DNA of 64,000 nucleotides, taken from NCBI GenBank assembly GCA_905221605.1, contig CAJNDS010002274.1, positions 1 to 64,000 of the forward strand. Reading direction: 5' to 3'. Positions within the stretch are counted from its first letter, which is position 1, and every line of letters starts with the position of its first letter. The notes beneath the pieces were generated by a model that was not told where the DNA came from, searched no databases, and was given only the letters and a program-made list of their open reading frames with translations. A program made the translations under genes and the position numbers. Below are positions 9,301 through 18,797 of the stretch, one piece after another. The stretch is from Symbiodinium natans (lineage: Eukaryota; Sar; Dinophyceae; Suessiales; Symbiodiniaceae).

Positions 9301-11283
9301 AAGCCGGATAAGGTCATGGAGTCCCGATATGTGTTGACCAAGAAGCCCCTGGAACCCAGTGATGTTCCAGCAGCACTGGCAGATGGTCTTCTACTTGAAG
9401 GTGATTCAGAACTCGGACCTTGCAAGGCCAAATGTCGACACGTGATGAAGGGGTACTCCGAGGAAGCAGCGCTGGACGTGGAAAGCACTACACCTCAGGT
9501 ATCCAGAGACTCGGTGATCTTTGTCACCCAGGTCTTGGCGAGCATGGGCTGGGATCCGGGCTTCCTGGACTTCACCCAAGCCTTCCACTCCGGAGATCCG
9601 ATCAAAAGAGAGCTATATTGCAAACAGCCGAAGGAGGGCATTCCGGGAGCCCATCCGGAACAACTCATTCGGCTCCTCAAGACGTGCTACGGTCTCACCG
9701 ACGGCCCCTTTGCCTGGTACTCTCACCTGGCGAAGAGACTACAGGAGAAGTATGGATATAAGCAGAGCAAGGCGGATCCATGCGTCTTTCTTCTACATGC
9801 TGGCGGACGGCATGGAAGCGGAAATCTCAGAGGAATCATTGGTGTGGCAACCGATGACCTACTTCATGGCGGAGATCAACAACACTGGGAGAACATCGCG
9901 GACATCGCCCGGGAGTATAAGTTGGGCAAGAACCAGAAGGGGTGCGGTCGATTCACCGGGAAGGATGTACGTAAGGAAGAGGACGGCTCAATCACGCTCA
10001 ACCAGGCCTTCTACGTCGACACCAAGGTGATTCAGATTCCACTTACTAAGAAGCGGAAGCAGCAGAGATATGCCAAATGCGATGACAAGGAGATCGAGCA
10101 ACTCCGAAGTCAACTTGGAGCCCTTTCATGGTTGGCAAAGGAAACCAGGTGCGATCTTGCAGGCCGTGTTGCACTACTTCAGCAGGCCTTTCCAACCCCG
10201 AAGGTCATGGATCTGATAGAGGGTAACAAGATTGCCGCCGAAGCCAAGAAGTATAAGCACCTCGGAATCAAGGTCACGCCGATCCCCTGGAAGGAGCTTC
10301 GAGTCTCAGTTGTGACTGATGCAGCCTGGGGGAATGCCAAGGACAGCATCTGACTAGAGCACTCGGAGACGGACTTCTGGGAAGAACATGAGGATCGGTG
10401 GATTCGACATCACTTGGAACCTCGACGAACCAGTTTTCATCCGGGAGCGGCGGTCGGTGGCCCAGATCTACATGAGATTATCGCCCACCGCAGGACCGAG
10501 TACACTGTGGTTCACGACGATGGCCAACGACAAGCTTGCACCGAACAAGATAGCTGGTGCACCGCCAATGGCATCCGGGTACTAAGTGATCAAATGTGGA
10601 CTGGCAAAAGCATCTTCTACAAGGCCATGAAGGAAGAGGAACAGGTGCCAGCGACCAAGATCAACTCCAGTTTGCGCCAGCTCCAAAACCTCAGCAGCCA
10701 GGGAGGCCAGATCGTGATCTACCACAGCCAAGCCTTGGCCGATTCGAGCGAATCTGCCCCAGTCACCCTAGCTGCGTGGAAGAGCTTCCGGCTCAAACGG
10801 AAAACCGTCGACACCCTGGCCGCCGAAGGACAAGCCTTACAGTCAGGAATTGGTTCAGTCCACTGGCATCGGCTGATGTTTCTAGAGACCTTCTACGGGA
10901 TGATGGATACAAAAAGCTGGCGATCCGAATCCGCCAAACTTCCCTTCATCGCGGCCGTAGACTCCAAAAGTCTCTACGATGCAGCCAACAAGTGTGCCAG
11001 CACGACCGCCTTCGTAAGTGACAAAAGAACTGCTATAGATTTGGCAGTCATCAAGGCCGACCTCATCGAGACTTCAGGCAAAATCAGATGGATCGACACA
11101 AGAGCGATGTTGGCCGATCCACTGACCAAGCAACACCCAGGACATTATTTGCGGTATGTCATGGAAAAGGGAGAATGGTCCATTGTCGAAGAGGGTGTAG
11201 CATTGCAACGGAAGGCTCTCGAACGAGAGAACAAAGTTCCGAACCCGATCATGTTTATGATGGTTTGGGAAAAGAGATTGTGA
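6330..11283 (+). CDS. Copia integrase, reverse transcriptase and RNase H
   Basis: One frame runs from about 6330 to 10353 (TGA) and resumes in the same frame to TGA 11281-11283. The integrase has an HHCC-type finger (RAHEGLGHPEL ... CSVCEAY, near 7680-7800) and the D,D,E triad in GADTVHL (about 7873), VDLGQEF (about 8050) and LTERAGG (about 8155). The reverse transcriptase covers about 9300-9900, with FLDFTQAF and KTCYGLTDGP. The catalytic box reads VATDDLL where copia elements usually have YVDD. RNase H shows TDAAWG (10318), AAEGQAL, AVDSKSLYDA and the copia ending MLADPLTKQ. The TGA at 10351-10353 sits where a Trp codon (TGG) would fit, so it is probably a nonsense change. Confidence 0.85.
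11267..11278 (+). promoter_or_regulatory. Polypurine tract
   Basis: GGGAAAAGAGAT lies directly before the right LTR. It fits the purine-rich primer for plus-strand DNA synthesis in LTR elements. Confidence 0.6.
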
Positions 11284-11459
11284 CCGGTGTGTATAGCTTA
11301 TCGGTTCCCCAAACCATCATTCAACCAGCAGGCATGTGCAGTGTACAGGGTTAAGCCTGAGAAGCAAGAAGCCAAGCTCCCATCCGGTCGCTTGGCTCAA
11401 GACGGCATCGACCAGCAGATTGTGAAAAGGATGCGAGCACCACTGTGACTCCGATCACA
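11279..11459 (+). repeat. Right LTR, complete
   Basis: Begins TGTGACCGG just after the polypurine tract and ends in CA, as expected for copia LTRs (TG...CA). It abuts TTAGGGTTTAGGG with no spacer. The polyprotein stop codon overlaps its first bases. It contains TTGGCTCAAG, which equals the last ten bases of the dinoflagellate spliced leader (see findings). Confidence 0.85.
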
Positions 11460-11549
11460 TTAGGGTTTAGGGTTTAGGGTTTCGGGTTTAGGGTTTAGGG
11501 TTTAGGGTTTAGGGTTTAGGGTTTAGGGTTTAGGGTTTAGGGTTTAGGG
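11460..11549 (+). repeat. Telomere-type tract TTTAGGG
   Basis: About 13 units, one with TTTCGGG. It starts at the exact end of the copia element. Confidence 0.95.
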
Positions 11550-12334
11550 CGTCTCGCCGCGCAGCGGCAGTAAATACCATGTGTAAATGGCGCCCCTACA
11601 CACCCAGGGGGTGTGGGGGGGCGGCATGTCACGCGAAGGCATCTGTTTTCAATGTAATCCAACAATTTCATTGGTGCTGGGTTCTGTCTCCCCACCCGCT
11701 GTGAGCTTTCACAGGCCACCACCCAAACCACTACCTTTTAGGGTTTAGGGCTGTCGCCCTCAATTCCCACCATGAAAACAAACCAAAACATTTTTGTGCA
11801 GACAAAGGACGAAGCGCCGCCAGGGGGGGGGGGGGGGGGGGGCCAGGGGGGGGCCAGGGGGGAGGAGGGGGCCAGTCAGGCGGCGGAGGGAAATGCAGAA
11901 TTGGATGGGTCAGAAGGGGGTTAGGGGGGGGCCAGAGAGGGGTCAGGGGGGGCCAGGGGGCGGCCAGGGGGAGGCCAGGGGGGGGCCGGGGGGGGTTAGG
12001 GGGGGGCCAGGAGGGGGGCGGCGGTTTTTGGCTCCGCGGATTTTCGGGCCAACGACCAGAGGGTCCCGGGAAGGTTCCTAGGGGGGGCCCCCTGGGCGGG
12101 CTTGCACCGTTGGGTTTGGAATGTTCCCATCAAGGGGAATATCGGAGAAATCCTGTGTGAGGCGCCACCTTGGTGGCCTAGTGGCGAGGCGAGCCCTAGG
12201 GGCTCTCTATTCGACCACTCTCCAATGGCTCCACCCATTGTCCATCCTGTAAAGGTGTCCATCACTGGCGGGTATCTTCTGGGTCCAGGCACCCTTGTAA
12301 AGGGTGGGTACGGCCTAAGCAGGCCGGGTGGGAA
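11550..12334. other. GC-rich spacer with a G-run repeat, no gene
   Basis: 11550-11736 is unassigned sequence, followed by a two-unit TTTAGGG stub at 11737-11750. 11821-12022 is an irregular repeat of GGCCAGGGGG with G-runs of up to about 21, which could form G-quadruplexes. 12023-12334 is unassigned, and its short ORFs carry no motif. Confidence 0.7.
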
Positions 12335-12448
12335 TTTAGGGTTTAGGGTTTAGGGTTTAGGGTTTAGGGTTTAGGGTTTAGGGTTTAGGGTTTAGGGTTT
12401 AGGGTTTAGGGTTTAGGGTTTAGGGTTTAGGGTTTAGGGTTTAGGGTT
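12335..12448 (+). repeat. Telomere-type tract TTTAGGG
   Basis: About 16 perfect units between two unrelated sequences. Confidence 0.95.
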
Positions 12449-12518
12449 CAGCACTCAGGGTCGAGCAGCTTTATGGTTAAGCTGTATTTACGGCTCGGAC
12501 ATTGAGAAAGCCAAAAAC

Positions 12519-12911
12519 GGCCAAATTCTGAAAATAAAGCGGCCAAATTCTGAAAATACAGCGGCCAAATTCTGAAAAGAAAGCGGCCGGCCAAATTCTG
12601 AAAATAAAACTGGCCAAATTCTGAAAATAAAGCGGCAAAAAATTCTGAAAATAAAGCGGCCAAATTCTGAAAATAAAGCGGCCAAATTCTGAAAATAAAG
12701 CGGCCAAATTCTGAAAATAAAGCGGCCAAATTCTGAAAATAAAGCGGCCAAATTCTGAAAATAAAGCGGCCAAATTCTGAAATTCAATTAGCCTTTGGCC
12801 TGATTTTGGCTCATTCTGAAAATAAAGCGGCCAAATTCTGAAAATAAAGCGGCCAAATTCTGAAAATAAAGCGGCCAAATTCTGAAAATAAAGCGGCCAA
12901 ATTTTGAAAAT
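12519..12911. repeat. 22-bp tandem satellite
   Basis: About 17 copies of GGCCAAATTCTGAAAATAAAGC, broken once at about 12780-12815 by an unrelated stretch. Because 22 is not a multiple of three and the unit lacks minus-strand stops, all three minus frames stay open and read LYFQNLAALFSEF-like repeats. I read this as a satellite, not a protein. Confidence 0.9.
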
Positions 12912-12942
12912 ACAATTAAGGTTTAAATATATATGGTAGAGA

Positions 12943-13037
12943 GGGTTTAGGGTTTAGGGTTTAGGGTTTAGGGTTTAGGGTTTAGGGTTTAGGGTTTAGG
13001 GTTTAGGGTTTAGGGTTTAGGGTTTAGGGTTTAGGGC
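12943..13037 (+). repeat. Telomere-type tract TTTAGGG
   Basis: About 13 units, starting after an AT-rich stretch (TTTAAATATATATGGTAGAGA). Confidence 0.95.
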
Positions 13038-13246
13038 TTGTCGATTTAACATGCGTAGTGTATGGAAAGAGAGACGGACGTCCGAAACCTTCAGCGCAAA
13101 AGAGTTCCGTCATGTACATGGAGCTCTACTTTCTCCCACCCCAGGATGCCACCCAAAGCATCTGTAGGACGCTTAAGTTCTTAAGTGCGCTAATATTGAT
13201 AATAGTGTCTGGTAAAGAGATTATAGAAAATGTGAGAAACAAAAGA

Positions 13247-14823
13247 CCATGCACTTACACAGTAAATGGCTGTAATTATGTTCCATAATTACCATTTACT
13301 TCTAGGTAAGACTAGAAAGTCGGCTTGCTAAGGCCTTTGGGTGGCTTAGGGGGGCTTACCCCCTCCTGTGGGGTACTCCACACAGAAAAACGCCTTGTTT
13401 TGGAGTAATTTTTGGCTCCAAGCACGATTTAGAAAGGCCAGACAAAGAAAAACGCACTTAAAGAGACCACGCACAAAGAAACGCACTGTTTTGGAGTAAT
13501 TTTTGGCCCCAAGCACGATTTAGCAAGGCCAGACAAAGAAAAACGTGCTGTTCCCGAGTAATTTTTGGCTCCAGGCATTTGGCTGGCCACGAGCACTCGA
13601 GGGTCCATTTTTTGATCCGGGTTTGACTGGGGCTTAGGGTGGCTTCAGAGAAGCAAGCCATTTAGCAAGGCCAGACAAGGAAAAACGCGCTGTTCCCGAG
13701 TAATTTTTGGCTCCAGGCATTTGGCTGGCCACGAGCACTCGAGGGTCCGTTTTTTGATCCGGGTTTGACTGGGCTTCATTTTTGGCTTCAACCACGATTT
13801 AGCAAGGCCAGACACAGAAAAACGCGCTGTTCCCGAGTAATTTTTGGCTCCAAGGCCTTTGGCTGGCCACGAGCACTCGAGGGTCCATTTTTTGATCCGG
13901 GTTTGACTGGGGCTTAGGGTGGCTTACCCTCTCCTGGGCTACCCCCACAAGAAAGCCAGAATTTTAGAAAATGAGGGGGTAATTTCCGCTATATAAAATC
14001 TATTTAAAATTAATTGGGAATCGAGCCATTTTTCCCGAATCCTGGGGTACCCCCCACGGAGCCTCCCTGGGACCTTCAAAAAAGCTTTCAGCCTCCTTCA
14101 GACCTTCGAAAGAGCTTCAGAGAGGCCACGCAAAGAGAAACGCATTGTTTTGGAGTAATTTTTGGCTTCATTTTTGGCTTCAACCACGATTTAGCAAGGC
14201 CAGACAAAGAAAAACGCGCTGTTCCCGAGTAATTTTTGGCTCCAAGGCCTTTGGCTGGCCACGAGCACTCGAGGGTCTATTTTCTGATCCGGGTTTGACA
14301 AGGCAGAGGGGAGCTCACCTTCTCCTGGGCTACTGACAAGAAGGCCAGAATTTTAGAAAATCAGGGGGTAATTTCCGCTATTTAAAATCTATTTAAAATT
14401 AACTAGGAATCGAGCCATTTTTCCCGAATCCTGGGGTACCCCTCACGGAGCCTCCTTGGGATCTCGAAAAAGCTTTCAGCCTCCTGAAAGAGCTTTTCAG
14501 ACCTTCGAAAGAGCTTCAGACAAGCCACACAAAGAGAAACGCGCTTCCACCACGGTTTAGCAAGGCCAGACAAAGAAAAACGCGCTGTTCCCGAGTAATT
14601 TTTGGCTCCAAGGCCTTTGGCTGGCCACGAGCACTCGAGGGTCCATTTTCTGATCCGGGTTTGATGTCAGGGTTTTAGGGCGTTAAATAACTCTTGTATT
14701 AGTACTGACAGTACTGTCTATAGAAATATTAAAGAATATTTGTATACAGACATGCACTTACCTGTAAATGGCTGTAATTATATTCTATAATTACCATTTA
14801 CCTCTAGGTAAGACTTAGAAGGT
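13247..14823. repeat. Repeat block bounded by twin hairpin copies
   Basis: A 75-bp sequence occurs at about 13247-13322 and again at about 14749-14823. Each copy has a hairpin with GTAAATGG and CCATTTAC arms (13262-13299 and 14764-14801) plus inner TAATTAT/ATAATTA pairing, followed by TCTAGGTAAGACT. Between them are at least five copies of a 125-140-bp unit containing AGCAAGGCCAGACA, CTGTTCCCGAGTAATTTTTG and GAGCACTCGAGGGTC (from about 13520, 13660, 13797, 14190 and 14557). A further 150-bp unit with TTTCCGCTAT and CCCGAATCCTGGGGTACCCC occurs at about 13975 and 14365. No coding frame is supported. Confidence 0.8.
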
Positions 14824-14906
14824 CATTTGTTTGCATTCCCGTCAAGGTGTGTTACGCTCCTGTACGTGAGAAGGCTTAGCTGAGCACTCAGGCTTAAGCT
14901 TAAGAG

Positions 14907-15110
14907 TTTAGGGTTTAGGGTTTAGGGTTTAGGGTTTAGGGTTTAGGGTTTAGGGTTTAGGGTTTAGGGTTTAGGGTTTAGGGTTTAGGGTTTAGGGTGT
15001 TTAGGGTTTAGGGTGTTTAGGGTTTAGGGTTTAGGGTTTAGGGTTGGGTGTAGCGGGGTGTCGGGTTTAGGGTTTAGGGTTTAGGGTTTAGAAGGGTTTA
15101 GGGTTTAGGG
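14907..15110 (+). repeat. Telomere-type tract TTTAGGG, partly degenerate
   Basis: Perfect units to about 15000, then variants such as GTGTTTAGGG and a short break (GTGTAGCGGGGTGTC) before a last run to 15110. Confidence 0.9.
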
Positions 15111-15238
15111 TTTTTTTTGGCACCCGACTAGCCACAGCAAAGCGGGGTTACATGGTCGGTCTCGGAAAAAGGCAAAAGGAAACCTCCTCCAGGGATCTGA
15201 GAGCACATTCCCTACCCGGAGGATTCTCGCCCAAGGCA

Positions 15239-15264
15239 TTTAGGGTTTAGGGTTTAGGGTTTAG
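15239..15264 (+). repeat. Short telomere-type tract
   Basis: Three to four TTTAGGG units; the last tract before the polymerase fossil. Confidence 0.9.
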
Positions 15265-15392
15265 CAAGCCCGACGCTCGTTTGGGTGGCACGGGTCGGAG
15301 AGGGCTTTCAGGGGTTTGAGGCTTGGGCCTTAGGTACGGTTGAGGCTTCCGGGTACAAGAACACTCGGCCCTGCGCAGGTCCCCAACGTTGC

Positions 15393-15457
15393 GCGTGCAC
15401 CTTGGACACAGACGGCGTGCACCTTGGAAGCGCGCGCGCGCGCGTGCACCTTGGAAG
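15393..15457. repeat. Three copies of GTGCACCTTGGA
   Basis: The 12-mer appears three times, separated by CACAGACGGC and by a (GC)n run of about 14 bases. Confidence 0.7.
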
Positions 15458-15467
15458 TGGCGCCCGT

Positions 15468-16400
15468 GTAGAGTTTCCAGACATTGAACGATTTGAAGAA
15501 ATTGACGATAGGGCTATATCAGCTAATGTTTATGCCATTGACCCGAATGGAACAAATAACATAGTAGTTAATAGAATTACTAAAATTTGAAACCCTTCAT
15601 ATCAAGTTAATTTACCACTGCTAGAGGAGGAGAATAACAACCACTATGTTACCAAAAACACATTCATAAATTGATGGGAGCTCAAGCCAAGCACGTTTAT
15701 GTGCAATGGCAACCCCTAGAGCTGACGTACGATTACAATTTGGAGATCCCCGGGCGGATAGTCCAAAAGCTCCGGTGCAGGAGGCCTCTGTTCCCAAAAG
15801 CACCAATTACGAATCTGAATATGTGCAAACCAATAAATACGAAGGAAAGGCGTTTCATTGTATGTATTGTCAGCACGGCTTTACAAATGAGAAGCTATTA
15901 AACAAATGATTGTTAATCAAGGGGTGTGTGGCACATGAGATTCAACAAGTAGTAATGCCAAAGGAGAACGAAAAAAAGAAAAATGTGTTTCCAAAACATT
16001 ACCAGAAACTTAAGTGTCCTTATGGTTTATGGCGATTTGGAATCTTTAACAATACCTTCAAGTGATGGAATTAAGGGCGCATATCAACATCATGAATGCT
16101 CAATGCAGTTAATAGCATAACCAACGAAGGATCACCTTACTTATACAGAGGCGAAGATTGTATGGATAGATTTTGTTCAACGATTCATAAACGACAAGAA
16201 GAGATTATGGTCAAGATGAAGGAATAAGGAATTACAATAGACAGAGCAACAAGAACAACATTAACAAGGAAAACATTGAAAACATTGCTTTATATGCGAT
16301 GCCAAATTCAACCCGAAAGACCCCGCGAAAACTAAAGTCGCTAAACAATGCCACTTTACAAGACAAGGATGTGAACATTCCCGCGTATCGTCTACGTCCG
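15468..16400 (+). pseudogene. Decayed type-B DNA polymerase of Polinton/virophage/large-virus type
   Basis: Pieces in changing frames follow the known order of the N-terminal half of these polymerases. First comes FPDIERFEEI...ISANVYAI (about 15468-15530), then HYVTKNTFIN (about 15640). A C2H2-like finger follows (FHCMYCQHGFTNEKLL, about 15855-15900), then an exonuclease I-like block VYGDLESLTI (about 16025-16055), in which the acidic pair DLE stands where DFE is usual. Last is a C-x2-C...CHFT...C-x2-H segment (CFICDAKFNP and QCHFTRQGCEHS, about 16285-16380) like the endonuclease VII-type zinc module of Maverick polymerases. Several stops and frame changes show it is dead. The palm domain is absent. 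The family call rests on motif order only. Confidence 0.6.
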
Positions 16401-17225
16401 GATGTGGACTTTTGAGAAGAGCGACTTAGCGGCCTGTCGAACGGCCGTAGGGGCACTACAGTGGTTGGCTGTTCAATTCCAGCCCCAACTATGTGTTCGC
16501 CGCAACCTTCTCCTCACTGAGTTGGTCATGGAGTACAAGATGAGCACGGCGCGAGAGATTCAGGCCATGATTGGAGAAGTGAGGAGGGAGCCGTTAGATG
16601 TGAACAGCTGGCAGGATGTTGTCTTCATGTCGATGGACCAGGCGCACAACAACCGTCCCAAGGGTGATTCAACGGGACGATCACATTGGCGGCTGGGCCA
16701 TCGTCGTTGACTGGAACCGTTTGCGCGATGATGCCACTCACCTGGCGGACATGAAACTTCGCCGGAAGGCCGTTGGGTCGAATGACGCTGCGGTTCAGTC
16801 GATCCTGGAGGCTGAGGACAACAACTTCAGAACCAGATATGTTGTGGTCCGAGCTACATGGTGCTGGAGGACGACATGAAGACCAACCACGCGGCTGGAT
16901 CTAGTTGAACAGAGCAGCAGGCCTTGACAGTTCGAGGAGCTCTGTGTTCGGAATCCCGTGGCGGCTATGATGCTGTGGAAATCAACGAGAGTCCCCTCCT
17001 TGGACTCAGCAACATCAGGGCTGCTCTTCAAGCCTTTCAGCTTCGTGACAACCTGGCCCGCTGTGGATGCCGGTTGAGATGGCTGGCTTCGGACTATGAT
17101 CTTGCCGATGCCCTCGCGAAGGAATGTGAAGAAGCTCGCCCTGGATTGGTCAAGCTGTTACGCACCGGATTGTGGAGCATAAAGTCGATCCGAGTTTGAC
17201 TTCTGCCAAGAAAAAGCGCTCTCGA
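16401..17225 (+). pseudogene. Decayed copia RT end and RNase H
   Basis: Fragments in several frames read RTAVGALQWLA (about 16435), TAREIQAMIGEV (about 16550), QAHNNRPKGDSTG, then RKAVGSNDAAVQSILEAEDN with its RNase H Glu (about 16765-16825), and the typical copia ending RWLASDYDLADAL and GLWSIK followed in another frame by VDPSLTSAKKKR (to about 17215). Many frame breaks mark it as an old copy, distinct from the element at 2874-11459. It begins directly after the polymerase fossil. Confidence 0.7.
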
Positions 17226-17524
17226 CGCTGCTGATCATTTCATAAGTGGAAACCCTCTGTAACATGTGCACTGCCGAACCTTTTTGGGGGTGATGCAGCT
17301 TCCGAGGTCTTTGTACAGTCAGCACTGGTGCTGCCATTCCGGCTACTGAAGGGGGCCCCCTTCTTCGTGTAGCAAAGAGTTGAGCCATACGGACAGAGCT
17401 TTGCGCTCTACCTATGAAACAGAGCTGTGTGCCTCTTCTTGCTGTTGGGCGTGCGAGTTCGGTGACTTAACCTTGAACCCCATCGAGCCCCTTGAACGCT
17501 ACCGTGCAGCCCCGCTGCATATTG

Positions 17525-17775
17525 ATATTGAATCGTCCTTCTTCCCATCGCTATTGATCAAGCTCAAATTGGTGGCAACCTTTCGTCCTGTTCCCATCTT
17601 TGCTAATCAAGCACAAACTGGCGACGGTATCAAATCGTGCTTCGTCCCCTCGTTGTCAACCAAGCTTAAATTGATGGCAACAAATCGTACTTCTTCCCAT
17701 CCTTGACAATCAAGCATAAATTGAAGGCTACAAAGCGCACTTCTTCCCATCTTTGACAATCAAACCAACAAATTG
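17525..17775. repeat. Imperfect ~50-bp tandem repeat
   Basis: Five units with CAAGC-A/T-TAAATTG and ATCGTRCTTCTTCCCAT spaced 49-53 bases apart (anchors near 17559, 17608, 17661, 17711 and 17760). Confidence 0.75.
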
Positions 17776-18560
17776 TATTCCTTTCCATTGCCTTTATGGT
17801 GCTGGGTATTCTGGGGCCTCACAGAAAGCTCAAAATTCGCTGGTGAGCTCTGCTGCAGAAGACAAGCTGCTCCAGGGGTTAGGGCCTGCGATTTAGGGTT
17901 TCACAGCGAAGGACGATAGTCAACGTGGTAAACACTTCAACTGCACGATACGGTAACACAGCACTAGCGTTGTTCATAGCATAGCAAGCTCACTAATCCG
18001 AGCACCTGTTTAATTAAACCCCCCATATTTAAAGAATTTTTTTTTCTCCGGAAGCCCGCCGGAAGACTTTTTCCAACGCGAAAGCTGCAGGTTAGCAGCC
18101 GTCAGCACCGACATGTCTCAAAGCAGTAAGGGAAAGCGAAGAAAAAGATATAAAAATAAACTATAACATGCTCTCAATGGGAATTGTTTTTGACTGGTTT
18201 ATTCAGAAGGAGCTGCCACTGTTTTCTATCCGTTGCTACTGGAGCCACTGTTCTATATAGGCGGGTCGTATCCAAGTGCACCATAGAGGTGCTACCATGT
18301 GCCGAAATGACTTCATGTGCATTAGGGATACGAAAGTAAGCCCGCCGGAAGACTACTTTCCATTACGGTGGATTTCGTATGGGCATAACCCCCCACATTT
18401 AAAGAGTTTTTTTTTTGGGGGGGGGTTCAAAAATCTGTCGGCAGGCTTCTTGTTTTGCTCGCATCTCCCTATTGTTTTTAATAGAGAATCAACGCAGGGC
18501 CATGGTCCAATTATTGCGGAACCTTGCCTTCCTTATTTTTTTGAGTGAGTGAGTGAGTGA
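17776..18560. other. AT-richer spacer, no gene
   Basis: Contains a repeated motif AACCCCCCAYATTTAAAGA followed by a T-run (about 18016 and 18388), each next to AAGCCCGCCGGAAGAC-T. A GAGT microsatellite lies at 18542-18568. No coding frame is supported. Confidence 0.6.
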
Positions 18561-18797
18561 GTGAGTGCTGGCACCTGCTCGAAGCAGTGCCTTGCCTAAG
18601 GCGCCATCCCTCCCGGCATCGCAGGGGCTCCGTAACCGTCATAGCCCCTCCGCTTGGAGTTCAGACTGGCAGAGCGCCCCGGGAGCGCCCGGCCAAGGGA
18701 CAGGGCAGCAGCATCTCGGGCGACGCCACACGGGTGGTCCAGGGATTGTCGCAAAACCCAGCAGCCACCGTGGAAGGAAATAGGAAGGAAGAAAAGG

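Larger units (their letters stand above)
2874..11459 (+). mobile_element. Copia-type LTR retrotransposon, nearly complete, frame-broken
   Basis: The ends are direct repeats: the left LTR at 2874-3030 lacks its first 26 or so bases, and the right LTR runs 11279-11459. They differ at one position over about 157 shared bases (gtgat versus gtgac near the end). A primer-binding site follows the left LTR and a purine-rich run precedes the right LTR. The internal order is gag (zinc knuckle), aspartic protease, GRF-type zinc finger region, integrase, reverse transcriptase, RNase H. Integrase before RT is the Ty1/copia order. The coding region changes frame about four times and has at least two in-frame stops, so this copy is probably not autonomous. 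The element is flanked by TTTAGGG tracts on both sides. Confidence 0.9.

Noticed and set aside
11794-12081. Gly/Arg-rich plus-strand ORF
   Set aside because: It is produced by the GGCCAGGGGG repeat; no start context and no known domain.
12448-12878. Long minus-strand ORFs of LYFQNLAALFSEF-type repeats
   Set aside because: They arise from the 22-bp satellite, are open in all three frames, and have no start context or neighbouring gene.
13400-14620. GAGTAATTTTTGGCTCCAAG as a spliced-leader gene
   Set aside because: It resembles the DinoSL end (CATTTTGGCTCAAG) but differs at several bases, lacks the CCGTAGCC start, and lies in a tandem repeat with no SL RNA body.
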